From the IMG/VR virus record IMGVR_UViG_3300027513_000020, positions 1 to 50,830 of that record: a stretch of 50,830 nucleotides of DNA. One strand, given 5' to 3'. The translations under genes were made by a program, and so were the position numbers. Source of the stretch: a virus. A model generated the notes under the pieces. That model worked only from the letters and a program-made list of their open reading frames with translations. It had not been told where the DNA came from and searched no databases. Below are positions 14,231 through 23,059 of the stretch, one piece after another (position 1 is the first letter of the stretch; the number at the start of each line of letters is the position of its first letter).

Positions 14231-14628
14231 TGGCCCCACCGAGAAAGCACGCCAGCAGCGCGGAGCGCACCCGCGCCTACCGGGCGCGCAAGAAAGCCGC
14301 GGCGGCGGCGGCGCAGGAGGCAGCCAGGGCATCTCTCACCCGCGAAGACCTGGAGATGCTGTTGGAGTACCTGGCCGAGTCGGTGCGATACGCCGCGCGG
14401 CGGGGGTTCGTGCCGGCCCAGGCCATCCTGATGCGTGCTGGTGAGGACGCGGGGGACGATCGTACCCTGGTGGTGCATCTGGCCCGCTGGATGGACGAAG
14501 ACGCCGTTCCGTGGTACCGGCTGATGGAAGAGGAGCGCCGCGCGGCAGCGTTTGCGAGGAGCCTCCACGGGCACATTGACGACTTCGCGCGGCAGGTCCT
14601 CGTTGCCCGTGGGTTCCTACCGGAGTAA
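14230..14628 (+). CDS. Hypothetical helical head-region protein
   Basis: 132 residues; the ATG overlaps the upstream TGA. A basic Arg/Lys-rich N-terminus (SSAERTRAYRARKKAAAAAA) leads into a helical region and an acidic, aromatic C-terminal part. The basic start resembles a nucleic-acid-binding tail. Position between capsid and adhesin-like genes suggests head completion, without a recognised family. Confidence 0.6.
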   Translation: MAPPRKHASSAERTRAYRARKKAAAAAAQEAARASLTREDLEMLLEYLAESVRYAARRGFVPAQAILMRAGEDAGDDRTLVVHLARWMDEDAVPWYRLMEEERRAAAFARSLHGHIDDFARQVLVARGFLPE

Positions 14629-14634
14629 CCTCCC

Positions 14635-15462
14635 GTGCCGACCACCCCTCCCCAGTTCCGCCACCTGCTGCCGGAGCCGGGACTCCGCGTCCGGCGCTCA
14701 TCCCCGGCCGCCGCGGACTGGTCCGCGCTGGCGCTCTCGCCGGCCGGCTGGTATCGGGCGGACACCGGGCTCTATCAGGAGCGGACGGGCGCCGCGGCCA
14801 CGACGCCCGCGCTGCTCCTCTCGGATCCGGTCGGCACCTGGCAGGACCGGACGCCGCATGGGCGCCACCTCGTTGCCGCCACGGACGCCTCCCGCGCCTC
14901 GCTGCACCTCGGCCTCCAGAATGACCTGCCGGGCGTGCGGCTCGACGGGGCGGACGACCGGCTGATCAACGCCGCGCTGGGGGCGCTCTTCGCCGGCACC
15001 GACGTGCCGCACACCCTGGTTTACGTCTCCCGCTCCAACACGCCCGCGGCGACGTTCCAGGCCGAGACGCTCCTCTATCACAGCGGGGCCGGCCTCGCGT
15101 TCGAGGCGATCTACAACGCCGCGACGGCGACGGGGATGACGTTCTCCCGCCGGGACGACACGGGGCTGAACGAGATCATCCCGACGTTCACGGACGACCG
15201 GAGCACGTTCCGCATCCTGGAGATCGCGTTCACCGGGACGGCGGTCTCCATCCGGCGGAACGGCGCGGCGGTGCTGACGGACGCGACGGTGGACGTGGGC
15301 GCCTTCACGGTGGACCGGTTCGCGGTGGGCGGCGGGCCGGTGTCCGGCTTCTTCCTCGGGGATATCCTCGAGCTGCTGGTGTTCGAGGGAGTGCTCGCGG
15401 CGGAGGACGCCACGCTCCTCCGGGCCTACCTCGGGACGAGGTACCTGATCGAGGTGGCCTGA
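14635..15462 (+). CDS. Concanavalin/LamG-like lectin-fold virion protein
   Basis: 275 residues from a GTG with GGAG nine bases upstream. SPAGWYRADTGLY, GTWQDRTPHGRHL and GVRLDGADDRLIN, followed by beta-rich blocks with VSIRRNGAAVLTDATVDVG and FFLGDILELLVFEGVL, are typical of LamG/concanavalin A-like jelly-roll domains in phage and bacterial surface proteins. A carbohydrate-binding adhesin or capsid fibre is likely. It overlaps the beta-helix gene downstream (TGATG). Confidence 0.65.
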   Translation: MPTTPPQFRHLLPEPGLRVRRSSPAAADWSALALSPAGWYRADTGLYQERTGAAATTPALLLSDPVGTWQDRTPHGRHLVAATDASRASLHLGLQNDLPGVRLDGADDRLINAALGALFAGTDVPHTLVYVSRSNTPAATFQAETLLYHSGAGLAFEAIYNAATATGMTFSRRDDTGLNEIIPTFTDDRSTFRILEIAFTGTAVSIRRNGAAVLTDATVDVGAFTVDRFAVGGGPVSGFFLGDILELLVFEGVLAAEDATLLRAYLGTRYLIEVA

Positions 15463-17081
15463 TGCAACTCGCCGCCGTCGCCAAGAGCCCGCTGGAGATC
15501 CTGGTCTCGTCTTCCCAGGCCGCCCACTTCGCGACCCTTGAGGGCGCGCTGGCGGCGGCGGCGGCCGGGGACACGATCCTGGTGGGGCCCGGCACCTACA
15601 GCCCGCCGGCCACGCTGCTCCTCGACCAGGCCGGCGTGACCCTGAAGAGCACGCACGGGCCGCACGCCACGAAGATCAACGTCCCGCTCGCGAACGTGCC
15701 GGGCGTCCGGATCTCGGCCTCGCGGGTGCGCCTCGGCGGGTTCGAGATCGACGGGCGGGGGGCGGCGCAGCCGGCCGGGACCGGCGCGGACGGGATCGTC
15801 ATCGAAGGCGAGGGCGGCAGCCCGCTCCTGGGGGTGCAGGTCGAGGACTGCTACGTCCACGACGTGGGACGGGCCGGCAACGGGGTGCAGGCCTTCTGGA
15901 CGGACGATCTCGTGATCCGCCGGTGCCGGATCGACAACCACGCGACCTCCCCGACCACCTGGGGCGGCAAGGGCACCCAGAAGGGCGTCTACGTCATCCG
16001 GAGCAACCGGAACCGGATCGAGGACTGCGACCTGTCCGGGTGGAGCCAGGCGGTGGGCTGGTGGACGGGCGTGCGGGACAGCGTGCTCCTGAATTCCCGG
16101 CTGATCGCCAACTACGGGTTTGAGGACGACGCCCAGACCATCTCCCGGAGCGCGTTCGAGGACTACAGCAACGGCGTGGAGGAGCACGGCGGGAACGCGG
16201 TCCTGAACTGCCTGGTGGACGGGAGCGCCCACTGCTGCTTCGAGATCGCGCAGGGGCTGAAGTACGGCGGGCGCTACGTGGGGAACACCCTGCGCAACGC
16301 GGCCACGCTGGTCGGGCGGGCGAGCTCGACGCCGGGCGGCTGCTTCGCGGTGGTGGAGCTGGACGAGCCGGCGCAGCGCACCCAGGAGATCCTCGTCGCC
16401 GGCAACCACTGCTACAGCACGGCCGGGGCCGGGATCCTGGATGTGAACCTCGTGCAGGCGCGGCGGGTGTCCGTCCACGGCAATTTCTTCTACGGCTACC
16501 GGAACCCGGGCCAGGCGGCCCTCGGCGTCTTCGGCGACCACGCCGTCTCCATCCTCGGCAACCAGTTCCGAGACTGTGCGACCGGGATCGACGTGACCGG
16601 CGGCAACGACACCCTGATCGGGAGCGGGAACATGTTCACGGGGACGGGCAACGACGGGGCCGACGCCGCGATCCACATTTCGGCCGGGACGGGCATCCAG
16701 GTGGACGGGGTGCTGATCCGGACCACGAACGGGAAAGGGGTGGTCATCGCGAGCGGCAGCCGGATCAGCGTCCGGAACTCCACCATCATCGTGCCGACCT
16801 GGGCGGTGGTCGCGACGGCCATCGCGGACCTGGACATTCACGGCTGCTACCTGGAAGAGACGGGGGCCGGCGCGTTCGGCTGCTTCAACCTGGACGGCGC
16901 CTGCGTGCGCGCCGACATCCGGGGGAACCGGACGAACAACCCGGCGCGGACCGGGTACTTCTCGGCGACCACCGCGAAGTGCCGGTTCGAACACAACTGG
17001 TGCATCGGGGCGTCCGGCATCAACGTGACGGATCTGGCTGGGGGCGGTTCGACGAATACTGTTAGTAACAATTACACCTAA
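15462..17081 (+). CDS. Right-handed beta-helix (pectate lyase-like) protein
   Basis: 539 residues. The opening AHFATLEGALAAAAAGDTIL, then VGPGTYSPPATL, is the classic start of parallel beta-helix proteins. Many repeat coils follow (LRNAATLVGRAS, VAGNHCYSTAGAGILDVN, ILGNQFRDCATGIDVTGG). It resembles tail spikes or polysaccharide lyases that bind or cut host glycans. Asp and His residues are plentiful but no catalytic set is assigned. Its place between capsid and connector genes is atypical for a tail spike. Confidence 0.75.
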   Translation: MQLAAVAKSPLEILVSSSQAAHFATLEGALAAAAAGDTILVGPGTYSPPATLLLDQAGVTLKSTHGPHATKINVPLANVPGVRISASRVRLGGFEIDGRGAAQPAGTGADGIVIEGEGGSPLLGVQVEDCYVHDVGRAGNGVQAFWTDDLVIRRCRIDNHATSPTTWGGKGTQKGVYVIRSNRNRIEDCDLSGWSQAVGWWTGVRDSVLLNSRLIANYGFEDDAQTISRSAFEDYSNGVEEHGGNAVLNCLVDGSAHCCFEIAQGLKYGGRYVGNTLRNAATLVGRASSTPGGCFAVVELDEPAQRTQEILVAGNHCYSTAGAGILDVNLVQARRVSVHGNFFYGYRNPGQAALGVFGDHAVSILGNQFRDCATGIDVTGGNDTLIGSGNMFTGTGNDGADAAIHISAGTGIQVDGVLIRTTNGKGVVIASGSRISVRNSTIIVPTWAVVATAIADLDIHGCYLEETGAGAFGCFNLDGACVRADIRGNRTNNPARTGYFSATTAKCRFEHNWCIGASGINVTDLAGGGSTNTVSNNYT

Positions 17082-17082
17082 C

Positions 17083-17850
17083 ATGGCCGGCGAGATCACC
17101 TACACGGACCCAGCGGCGCAGACGGGCCTCGCGCTCTATGCGGTGGTGGAGCAGCCGGATAACCAGGTGGCCAGCGGCGCCGCCCTGGAGACCTACGACG
17201 CCGCCCACTGGACGAGCTACGCGATTGCCCTGACGCACCGCGGCGCCGGGCGCTACCACGGGGACTTCCCGCTGCTGCCGGCGGGGCTCTACGGGGTGAC
17301 GGTGCGGCAGCGGGTGGGTGCCGGCCCGGCGATCACGGACCCGCTGGCAGGGGGGCCGGCGCAACTCTCGTGGGATGGGACCGCGGAGGTCGGGGCGATC
17401 GTGACCGTCGACGCGGTGAACCTCTCCCTCACGGCGCCGCAGGTGCAAGCGGCCGCCGCCGCCGCCGACGGGGAGCTGTCCCTCTACCAGGGCGACACGC
17501 TGGCGGTCGTCATCACCGGTCTTGCGGATCTGACGGAGAGCGACAAGCTCTGGTTCACGGTGAAGCGGCGGAAGGACGACGCGGACGGGGCGGCGATCCT
17601 CCAGATCGAGCGGACGGCCGGGCTGGTCACCCTAAACGGGGCGGCCGGGACGGCCGGGGACGGCGCGCTCGAGGTAGACGATCCGACCGCCGGCACCCTC
17701 ACGATCCGCCTCGCGGCGACGGCCTCGGCGGCGCTGCCGGTCGGCAGCGGCTATTACTACGACGTCCAGATGCTGGCGGGCGCGGTCGTCACCACCTTGG
17801 CGGAAGGGCGAGCGAAGGTGATCCAGGACGTCACGGGAGCGACATCATAA
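17083..17850 (+). CDS. Beta-rich virion protein, BppU-like second half
   Basis: 255 residues. The first half has YAVVEQPDNQVASGAALETY and WTSYAIALTHRGAGRYHGDF, resembling a beta-sandwich. The second half, LSLYQGDTLAVVITGLADLT, KLWFTVKRRKDD and LPVGSGYYYDVQML, resembles the N-terminal domain of baseplate-upper-like proteins that attach fibres. It completes a three-gene adhesin block and may connect it to the virion. The assignment is by pattern only. Confidence 0.55.
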   Translation: MAGEITYTDPAAQTGLALYAVVEQPDNQVASGAALETYDAAHWTSYAIALTHRGAGRYHGDFPLLPAGLYGVTVRQRVGAGPAITDPLAGGPAQLSWDGTAEVGAIVTVDAVNLSLTAPQVQAAAAAADGELSLYQGDTLAVVITGLADLTESDKLWFTVKRRKDDADGAAILQIERTAGLVTLNGAAGTAGDGALEVDDPTAGTLTIRLAATASAALPVGSGYYYDVQMLAGAVVTTLAEGRAKVIQDVTGATS

Positions 17851-18383
17851 GCCAGTATCAGGACCCCACAGAGATTCAGGTCCGGGACCTCACGGGGATC
17901 AACGCCAAGATCGACAACATGTCGGCGGGCGAGCTGGACGCCCTGATTGAGGCGGTGCTGCCCGCGGCGCGGGTGAAGACGCAGCTCCTCGTGACGGAGG
18001 CGGTCTTCGGGGCGACCGACCTGACCGCGGCGGAAGCGGACGCGCTCACCTACGCCGTCGCCTTCCGGACCGGCGCCGCCTGCCTCCGGGCCTGGGCGAC
18101 CCTGCCGGCGACGGGGACGGAGGCGCCGCGGATGACCGAGGACGCCGCGCAGGTGCGGGCGCAGGCGGATGCCCTCGACGCGGAAGCGGCGATCTTCGAG
18201 GCCCTCGCGGCCGGCACCGCGGTTCCGGAGACGCCCGGCGGCACGGCGGAAACGCTGCGGGCCGGCACGCCCATTCTGGTGACCGGCACCTACGCTCCCG
18301 GCAGCCTCACGTGGCGGCCTTCGGACCGGATAGGCAGTCAGGACGAACGGAACGATGTCCCGGCGGGTTACCGGCGCGGGTGA
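17844..18383 (+). CDS. Head-tail connector-like protein with non-ATG start
   Basis: About 179 residues. Coding-like sequence (SQYQDPTEIQVRDLTGINAK) begins directly after the upstream stop, but no ATG, GTG or TTG is available there. GGGAG at 17835-17839 lies four bases before ATC (17844) and seven before ATA (17847, overlapping the TAA). The first ATG, at 17920, would lose 25 coding-like residues. The helical middle (FGATDLTAAEADALTYAVAF) and position suggest a head-completion or adaptor protein. Confidence 0.6.
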   Translation: MISQYQDPTEIQVRDLTGINAKIDNMSAGELDALIEAVLPAARVKTQLLVTEAVFGATDLTAAEADALTYAVAFRTGAACLRAWATLPATGTEAPRMTEDAAQVRAQADALDAEAAIFEALAAGTAVPETPGGTAETLRAGTPILVTGTYAPGSLTWRPSDRIGSQDERNDVPAGYRRG

Positions 18384-18386
18384 ACC

Positions 18387-18818
18387 ATGAACGTCAGCGT
18401 GACCACGAACGCCGGCCGGATCGCCGCCCGGTGGGAAGCGCGGGCGCGGGCCTTTGGGCCGGAGCAGCGGGCGACGCAGGACCGGATCCGGAGCGTGATC
18501 CTAGCCGAGAGCCGGCGCATCCTCGCCGTCAAGATCTACGCGAAGCCGATCCCCCGGAGCGGCACCGGACGTCCGCAGTGGACGCGGACGCAGGAACTCT
18601 ACCAATCGGAGAAGGCGGAGATCCGGGGCGGTGACGTCGTGCTCCGGAACACAGCGTCGCACGCCGCCCGGCGGCGGGACCTGAAGCAGAGCCAGATCCG
18701 GAGCCCGGGCATCGAGGAAGTGCGCTGGCAGGAAGAGGCGCTGGCGAACAAGCGGGGCGCGATCCGGGAGTTCTACCACACGATGAACCTGAACATTCTC
18801 AAGGCGGGAGGCACGTAA
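18387..18818 (+). CDS. Neck/tail-completion protein (HK97 gp10-like)
   Basis: 143 residues. An N-terminal helix (NAGRIAARWEARARAFGPEQ) and the central YAKPIPRSGTGRPQWTRTQE, then ALANKRGAIREFYHTMNLNI, fit the small neck proteins that cap the tail. Its place between connector and tail tube genes agrees. It overlaps the next gene by one base. No enzyme motif is present. Confidence 0.55.
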   Translation: MNVSVTTNAGRIAARWEARARAFGPEQRATQDRIRSVILAESRRILAVKIYAKPIPRSGTGRPQWTRTQELYQSEKAEIRGGDVVLRNTASHAARRRDLKQSQIRSPGIEEVRWQEEALANKRGAIREFYHTMNLNILKAGGT

Positions 18819-19231
18819 TGGCGAAGCCGGAATTGCAGCCCCGGGGGGAGCCGGAATTGCGGTTGGACGACTGCCAGGAAGAGGCGCTCCGGGATGGCCG
18901 CGGGATCATCATCCAGGGGGTGCTCTACGCAAAGCGGGAGGACGTGCCGGCGAAGTGGTTCCGGAACCCGGCCCGGACGGGTGAGGGTGCCGCGGCGGGC
19001 GAGGACCCGACCCGGGAAGAGAACCGCCGCCGGCGCCGGGAACTGGCCGGCCTCCGGCGGGGCGTGCTGGAGAAGAAGACCGTGGAGGAGCTGCGCGCGC
19101 TCGCGGGCTCCCTGCGGCTCGGCGCCGCGGGCCTGAAGGCCGACCTCGTGGCGCGCATCCTGACCGCGGAAGGTCACCCGACCGCGGAAGGTCACTCGGA
19201 GCCGGCCGGCGCAGAACCGGCAGGAGGATAG
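18818..19231 (+). CDS. Hypothetical protein with SAP-like C-terminal motif
   Basis: 137 residues. Residues about 87-118 (LEKKTVEELRALAGSLRLGA, then AGLKADLVARIL) match the helix-extended-helix pattern of SAP DNA-binding motifs. The N-terminal part has IIIQGVLYAKREDVPAKWFR, resembling small head or tail accessory proteins. The end is low-complexity Ala/Glu/Gly with a repeated GHPTAEGHSEP unit. It is co-translated with tail genes; the role is unknown. Confidence 0.55.
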   Translation: MAKPELQPRGEPELRLDDCQEEALRDGRGIIIQGVLYAKREDVPAKWFRNPARTGEGAAAGEDPTREENRRRRRELAGLRRGVLEKKTVEELRALAGSLRLGAAGLKADLVARILTAEGHPTAEGHSEPAGAEPAGG

Positions 19232-19235
19232 CAAC

Positions 19236-19667
19236 GTGGCCTTCGCCGCCGACGACCGCCTCTCGGGCAACGAAGGGGTGGCGATCATCGACACCGCGCC
19301 CGGGACGCCGATCACGCTCGACGCGATCGAGTGGAACTTCCAGTGGAAGCCGGAGAACGTGCGAGGGCGGACCTTCGGCAATCGCGCCACGGGCCGCACG
19401 CACCTCGGCACCGACTGGGAGCTGAACATCCTCATCCGGATCCGGGAGACGGGCGCCACGCCGAACTTCTTCCGGCAGGGGACCTCGACGGGGTTCTCGC
19501 TGAAGACGGACGCGGCGGCGACGCCCTGCCTGGCGATCGTCGGCAGCGGCATGATCACCGGCGCGCAGGTCCGCACCCGAGTGGACGAGTACCTCGAATA
19601 CTCGCTCCGGGTCGAGTCGTCCGATCCGGACGAGACCAACCTGCCGACGATCACGGCGGCGACCTGA
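19236..19667 (+). CDS. Probable tail tube protein
   Basis: 143 residues from a GTG preceded by GGAGG. Beta-rich throughout: EGVAIIDTAPGTPITLDAIE, WNFQWKPENVRGRTF and TDWELNILIRIRETGATPNF. Length, composition and location just before the chaperone-like gene and tape measure support a tail tube subunit that polymerises into the central tube. The family name is inferred from synteny more than motif. Confidence 0.55.
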   Translation: MAFAADDRLSGNEGVAIIDTAPGTPITLDAIEWNFQWKPENVRGRTFGNRATGRTHLGTDWELNILIRIRETGATPNFFRQGTSTGFSLKTDAAATPCLAIVGSGMITGAQVRTRVDEYLEYSLRVESSDPDETNLPTITAAT

Positions 19668-20389
19668 TGGAGCGGCGCATGACCGGAGCAGAGCTGCGCG
19701 CGTATGCCGGGCGCGAGCAGGAGCGGAAAGAGCGCCGGCAGGGCCTCCCGAACGGCCGCGTCGCCCCGGAGGACGAGGACACCCTGGCGGAGCCGTGGAC
19801 GATGCCGGACGGTCGCGAGGGCTTCGTCCACCCGGCCTCCGTCGCCGACGAGATCTTCATCAACCTCCACGCCGGCCGGGAGATCCGGAAGCTGGAGCTG
19901 CCCGCCGAGGACCTGGCGGACCCGAACGTGGTCCGCTACCTCTCGGAGGCGTGCGGGCAGCCGTATCAGGTGATCGCGTGCTTCCGGGAGAGCGCGGCGC
20001 CCGACAGCGAACGCGTGTACGGGCTGAAGGACGCGCCGAAGCTGCTCGGGTCCAAGACCTTCCGCGTGCCGGTGAAGGAGTTCTGCGCGGCCTCGAACCG
20101 GCTCGCGTCCGAGACCTTCACCCGGGACGCCTTCGACGCTTTTTTCGAGCGCGTCCCCGCTCGGCTCGCCGGCTGGTATTCGCGGTGGAGCGGGGACTGC
20201 TGCCCGGAGGGGCGCTCGGAGTGGGAGGACTTGATGTCCTTCTTGACGCGTACGAGAGTGCGCAGGGCGCTCTCGCTGGAGGACCTGCCGGACCTGGAGA
20301 CGGAGCCGGAAGCGGAGACGGACCCCACGCTCCCGACGGCGGCTGAGCAGGCGGCGCTCACCGCCGCGGCCGCCGCGGCGGTGAGCTAG
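19667..20389 (+). CDS. Tail assembly chaperone-like protein
   Basis: 240 residues; the ATG overlaps the tail tube stop. It sits between tail tube and tape measure genes, where tail chaperones lie. VADEIFINLHAGREIRKLEL and NVVRYLSEACGQPYQVIACF look like the folded core; the end is Glu/Ala-rich. The zero frame has GC-rich third positions to the TAG. A heptamer T TTT TTC at 20140-20146 could allow -1 slippage, giving an alternative end at 20346. Confidence 0.6.
   Translation: MERRMTGAELRAYAGREQERKERRQGLPNGRVAPEDEDTLAEPWTMPDGREGFVHPASVADEIFINLHAGREIRKLELPAEDLADPNVVRYLSEACGQPYQVIACFRESAAPDSERVYGLKDAPKLLGSKTFRVPVKEFCAASNRLASETFTRDAFDAFFERVPARLAGWYSRWSGDCCPEGRSEWEDLMSFLTRTRVRRALSLEDLPDLETEPEAETDPTLPTAAEQAALTAAAAAAVS
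20140..20146 (+). promoter_or_regulatory. Candidate -1 ribosomal slippery heptamer
   Basis: In the chaperone-like gene the codons GCT TTT TTC make the heptamer T TTT TTC in the correct phase. Slippage would append about 66 residues in the -1 frame, which stays open to 20346. Programmed frameshifts between tail tube and tape measure are common in long-tailed phages. Confidence 0.4.
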
Positions 20390-20392
20390 CCC

Positions 20393-21823
20393 GTGGCCAC
20401 CGAGCGCGACGACGTAGTCACTACCTTTCGCGTCCTCGGCGAGCGGGAGACCACGGGCGCCTACCGGTCGGCCGGCACCGCCGCGAACTTCTACCAGCAG
20501 CAGATCGACACCGCGCGGCGCGGGCAGGTCGTCTACGGCGCCGTCCTCGCCGCCTCCACGGCGGTCCTCGCCGCCTATGGGAACGCGGTCCTCGCCGCGG
20601 CCGACGACCAGGCCACGTTCCAGCGGACCGCCGGGAACTTCCGGGGCGCCTTCCCCAAAGAGGAAGTCGAGGCGTTCACGGGGTCCCTCCAGACCCTCAC
20701 GGGGATCGACGACGACAAGATCGCCGCGACGGTCGGCGTCCTCGGGACCTTCCAGATCAGCCCCAGCCTCGCCCGGGACCTGACGCTGCCGATCCTGAAC
20801 GCGTCCGAGGCGCTCAAGGCGCTGGGGCTCACCAGTGAATCCGTCGCCGCGCAGGTCGGGAAGGCGGTCCAGACCGGGAACGCGGGCGCGCTGCGGCGGG
20901 CCGGCATCGTGATCGACGCCGACCAGTTCCGCGCGGCGGGGACGGAAGCGGAGCGGGTGCGGCTCATCATCGCGGCGCTCGACGCGCAGGGCGGGCAGGC
21001 GGCCATCCAGTTCCGGGACAGTCTGCCGGGCGCGCTCCAGGCGTTCCGGACGGAGCTGAACAGCGCCAACGAGGGGATCGGCGAGGGCGGGATCGGGCTC
21101 GCGCGGCTGGCGACCGAGGGCGGGGTGAAGGCGCTCCAGGCCTTCAACGCGCTGCCGGGACCGATCAAAGCGGTCGGCGGCCTCCTCGTCGGCACGCTGG
21201 CGGCGGCGATGGCGGTCTACTCGGCCGGGACGCTGGTCGCCCTCAACAATACGATCCGCCTGGGGGAGGCGTACCTGCAGACGGCGGCCAAGGCCGGCAC
21301 GCTGGCCACCGCGACGAACGGCCTGGCGGCCGTGCAGGGACGGGTCGCGGCGACGAGTGCCGGCGGGACCGCCGCCGCGCGCTTCGGCGCGTTCGCCGGC
21401 TCCGGGGCGGGTCGTGCCGCCGGCGTCGCGGGGGTGGCCGGGCTGGCGCTGGGCTTCCTGCCGGACACCGGGAACGCCGGCCTGGACCTCTTGAAGGCGA
21501 CCGGGGCCGGCGCCCTCGGCGGGGCGGCGACCGGGGCCGCGCTCGGGAGCCTCTTCCCCGGCGCCGGGACCGCCATCGGCGCGGTGATCGGCGGGGTAGG
21601 CGGCGCGCTGGCCGGCGGCTTCGGGAAGGAGGAGGAGCTCCGGCAGCGCGGCGGCGGCAGCAGTGAATCCGAGACGGTGGCGCTCCTGCGGGAGCAGCTC
21701 CGGGTGGCGCAGCAGCAGCTCGAGCACCAGCGGCAGATCAGCGACAACTCGCGGCCGCGGCCGGGCACGCTGGCGTTCTCCGAGCTGCCGGGGCGCGAGC
21801 AGTTCGGCAGCATCTTCGATTAG
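20393..21823 (+). CDS. Short tape measure protein
   Basis: 476 residues from a GTG four bases after the upstream stop. The Ala/Gly-rich helical character, hydrophobic segments near 265-285 and 395-420 (GAGALGGAATGAALGSLFPG) and a C-terminal coiled coil (VALLREQLRVAQQQLEHQRQ) fit tape measures. Its position after tail tube and chaperone-like genes agrees. It sets tail length and is ejected with DNA. The length implies a fairly short tail. Confidence 0.75.
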   Translation: MATERDDVVTTFRVLGERETTGAYRSAGTAANFYQQQIDTARRGQVVYGAVLAASTAVLAAYGNAVLAAADDQATFQRTAGNFRGAFPKEEVEAFTGSLQTLTGIDDDKIAATVGVLGTFQISPSLARDLTLPILNASEALKALGLTSESVAAQVGKAVQTGNAGALRRAGIVIDADQFRAAGTEAERVRLIIAALDAQGGQAAIQFRDSLPGALQAFRTELNSANEGIGEGGIGLARLATEGGVKALQAFNALPGPIKAVGGLLVGTLAAAMAVYSAGTLVALNNTIRLGEAYLQTAAKAGTLATATNGLAAVQGRVAATSAGGTAAARFGAFAGSGAGRAAGVAGVAGLALGFLPDTGNAGLDLLKATGAGALGGAATGAALGSLFPGAGTAIGAVIGGVGGALAGGFGKEEELRQRGGGSSESETVALLREQLRVAQQQLEHQRQISDNSRPRPGTLAFSELPGREQFGSIFD

Positions 21824-21841
21824 AGGAGCCCGGCGGGCCGG

Positions 21842-23059
21842 CTAATGCCCGAGCCGCGTGTCATCCGGAACGGGAACCAGGGCGCCGCGGCGGAGCCAGT
21901 CGGCAGCGTCCCGCTGGTTGAACCAGGCTATCTCGACCACGTCGCCATAGCGGGAATTACCGAAAGACAACCCGGGGTCATTGATCCTGGCTCGCAGCGG
22001 CAGGCGAGGGGCGCTGTCCGTTCCTGCCGCTGGCGCGGCGCCTCCGGCGCCTCCGTCCAGCGGGATCGGGACCACCTTTCCGCCGGAGACCAGGAACCGG
22101 TGCCCCTGGTCACAGGGGACGACGTGGGCGCCGTCCGTCCCGTGCCGGCGATGCCCGCATGGCAGCAGCTCCGCGGTCGGGAACTTCGCCCCGACCCTCG
22201 CCTGCTTCCCGGTCAACTCGAAGTCGAGCGGCGGCACGTCGGGTGAGCCGCTCCCCGCGAGCGCCGAGGGAGGCGGCGCTGGGGACGGCGGCGACTCTTC
22301 TGGATCCGATTGCGCTGGGGCCGGCTGCTCGGGCTCCGTTCGCTCTGGGGTTCGGAAGCGCGGTTGTTCCGGCTCCGTTCGCTTGGCCCGCGCGGCCTCT
22401 TCCCGCCGCCGCCGCCCCAGCTCCTCCGGGGGTATCACGTTGCCGAACTGGTCGATCTCAATCGTCCGTGTGACCCGGTTCGGGTTCACGTCCGACGGAT
22501 ACCCGGAAAACGAGGGCGGTGCGCTCCCTACCGGCGTGGCCTGGGTCGCCTGGGTGTCTGCCGAGCCGGCGAGGGACACCACGCCGTACTCTGCACTCGT
22601 CGAGCCCTGCTGGAGCAGTTCGCCGTCTCGCCATAGTTCCAGGATGAGGGTCCCTTCTCGCTCGTGCTTCTGGAAGACCGCGGAAGCGATCATCTGGCTG
22701 CCCACCGGATACATCGCGAACCCGGCGCCCTCGACAGACTGCAGGGAGTAAGCACCGTCCGCGGCGAGCACCGCATAAGAGCCCTGAAAGCGGGTCGCCG
22801 GGGAAGTCCGTACGCGGATCTCATAGCTACTGGTCCGGCCGCCCAGCCACCGGGGCAGTCCCCAAATCCAGGCGACCGGCACGAGAGCCAGAAGCGCCCC
22901 GAGCACACCGAGGACCGCGAGCGGACTCCGGCTGCCGGCCACGGGTCCGGACGGGGGAGCGGCGGGCATCTGCACCGGAGCGGCAGCGAGCGGCTGCCCG
23001 CAGTGGGCGCAGAAGCGAGAGCCGGCCGGGTTCTTCATTCCGCAGGGGCAAGCCATCAT
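21842..23059 (-). CDS. Zinc-ribbon, membrane-anchored accessory protein
   Basis: About 405 residues; the ATG at 23059 overlaps the RHH gene stop (ATGA). The N-terminal zinc ribbon (CPCGMKNPAGSRFCAHCG) is followed by a transmembrane segment (LAVLGVLGALLALVPVAWIW, about 47-66) and a beta-rich domain resembling MmpS-like or lipocalin-like accessory domains (GSYAVLAADGAYSLQSVEG). Then come a charged Pro-rich linker and a C-terminal domain with Cys/His (LLPCGHRRHG). It is on the opposite strand to the tail genes around it and is probably a lysogenic-conversion gene. Function unknown. Confidence 0.65.
   Translation of the reverse strand: MMACPCGMKNPAGSRFCAHCGQPLAAAPVQMPAAPPSGPVAGSRSPLAVLGVLGALLALVPVAWIWGLPRWLGGRTSSYEIRVRTSPATRFQGSYAVLAADGAYSLQSVEGAGFAMYPVGSQMIASAVFQKHEREGTLILELWRDGELLQQGSTSAEYGVVSLAGSADTQATQATPVGSAPPSFSGYPSDVNPNRVTRTIEIDQFGNVIPPEELGRRRREEAARAKRTEPEQPRFRTPERTEPEQPAPAQSDPEESPPSPAPPPSALAGSGSPDVPPLDFELTGKQARVGAKFPTAELLPCGHRRHGTDGAHVVPCDQGHRFLVSGGKVVPIPLDGGAGGAAPAAGTDSAPRLPLRARINDPGLSFGNSRYGDVVEIAWFNQRDAADWLRRGALVPVPDDTRLGH

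Noticed and set aside
18773-21727. Very long minus-strand open frame opposite the tail genes
   Set aside because: It spans several well-supported plus genes, has no start signal and reads as low-information Arg/Gly/Pro sequence, as expected from antisense of GC-rich codons.
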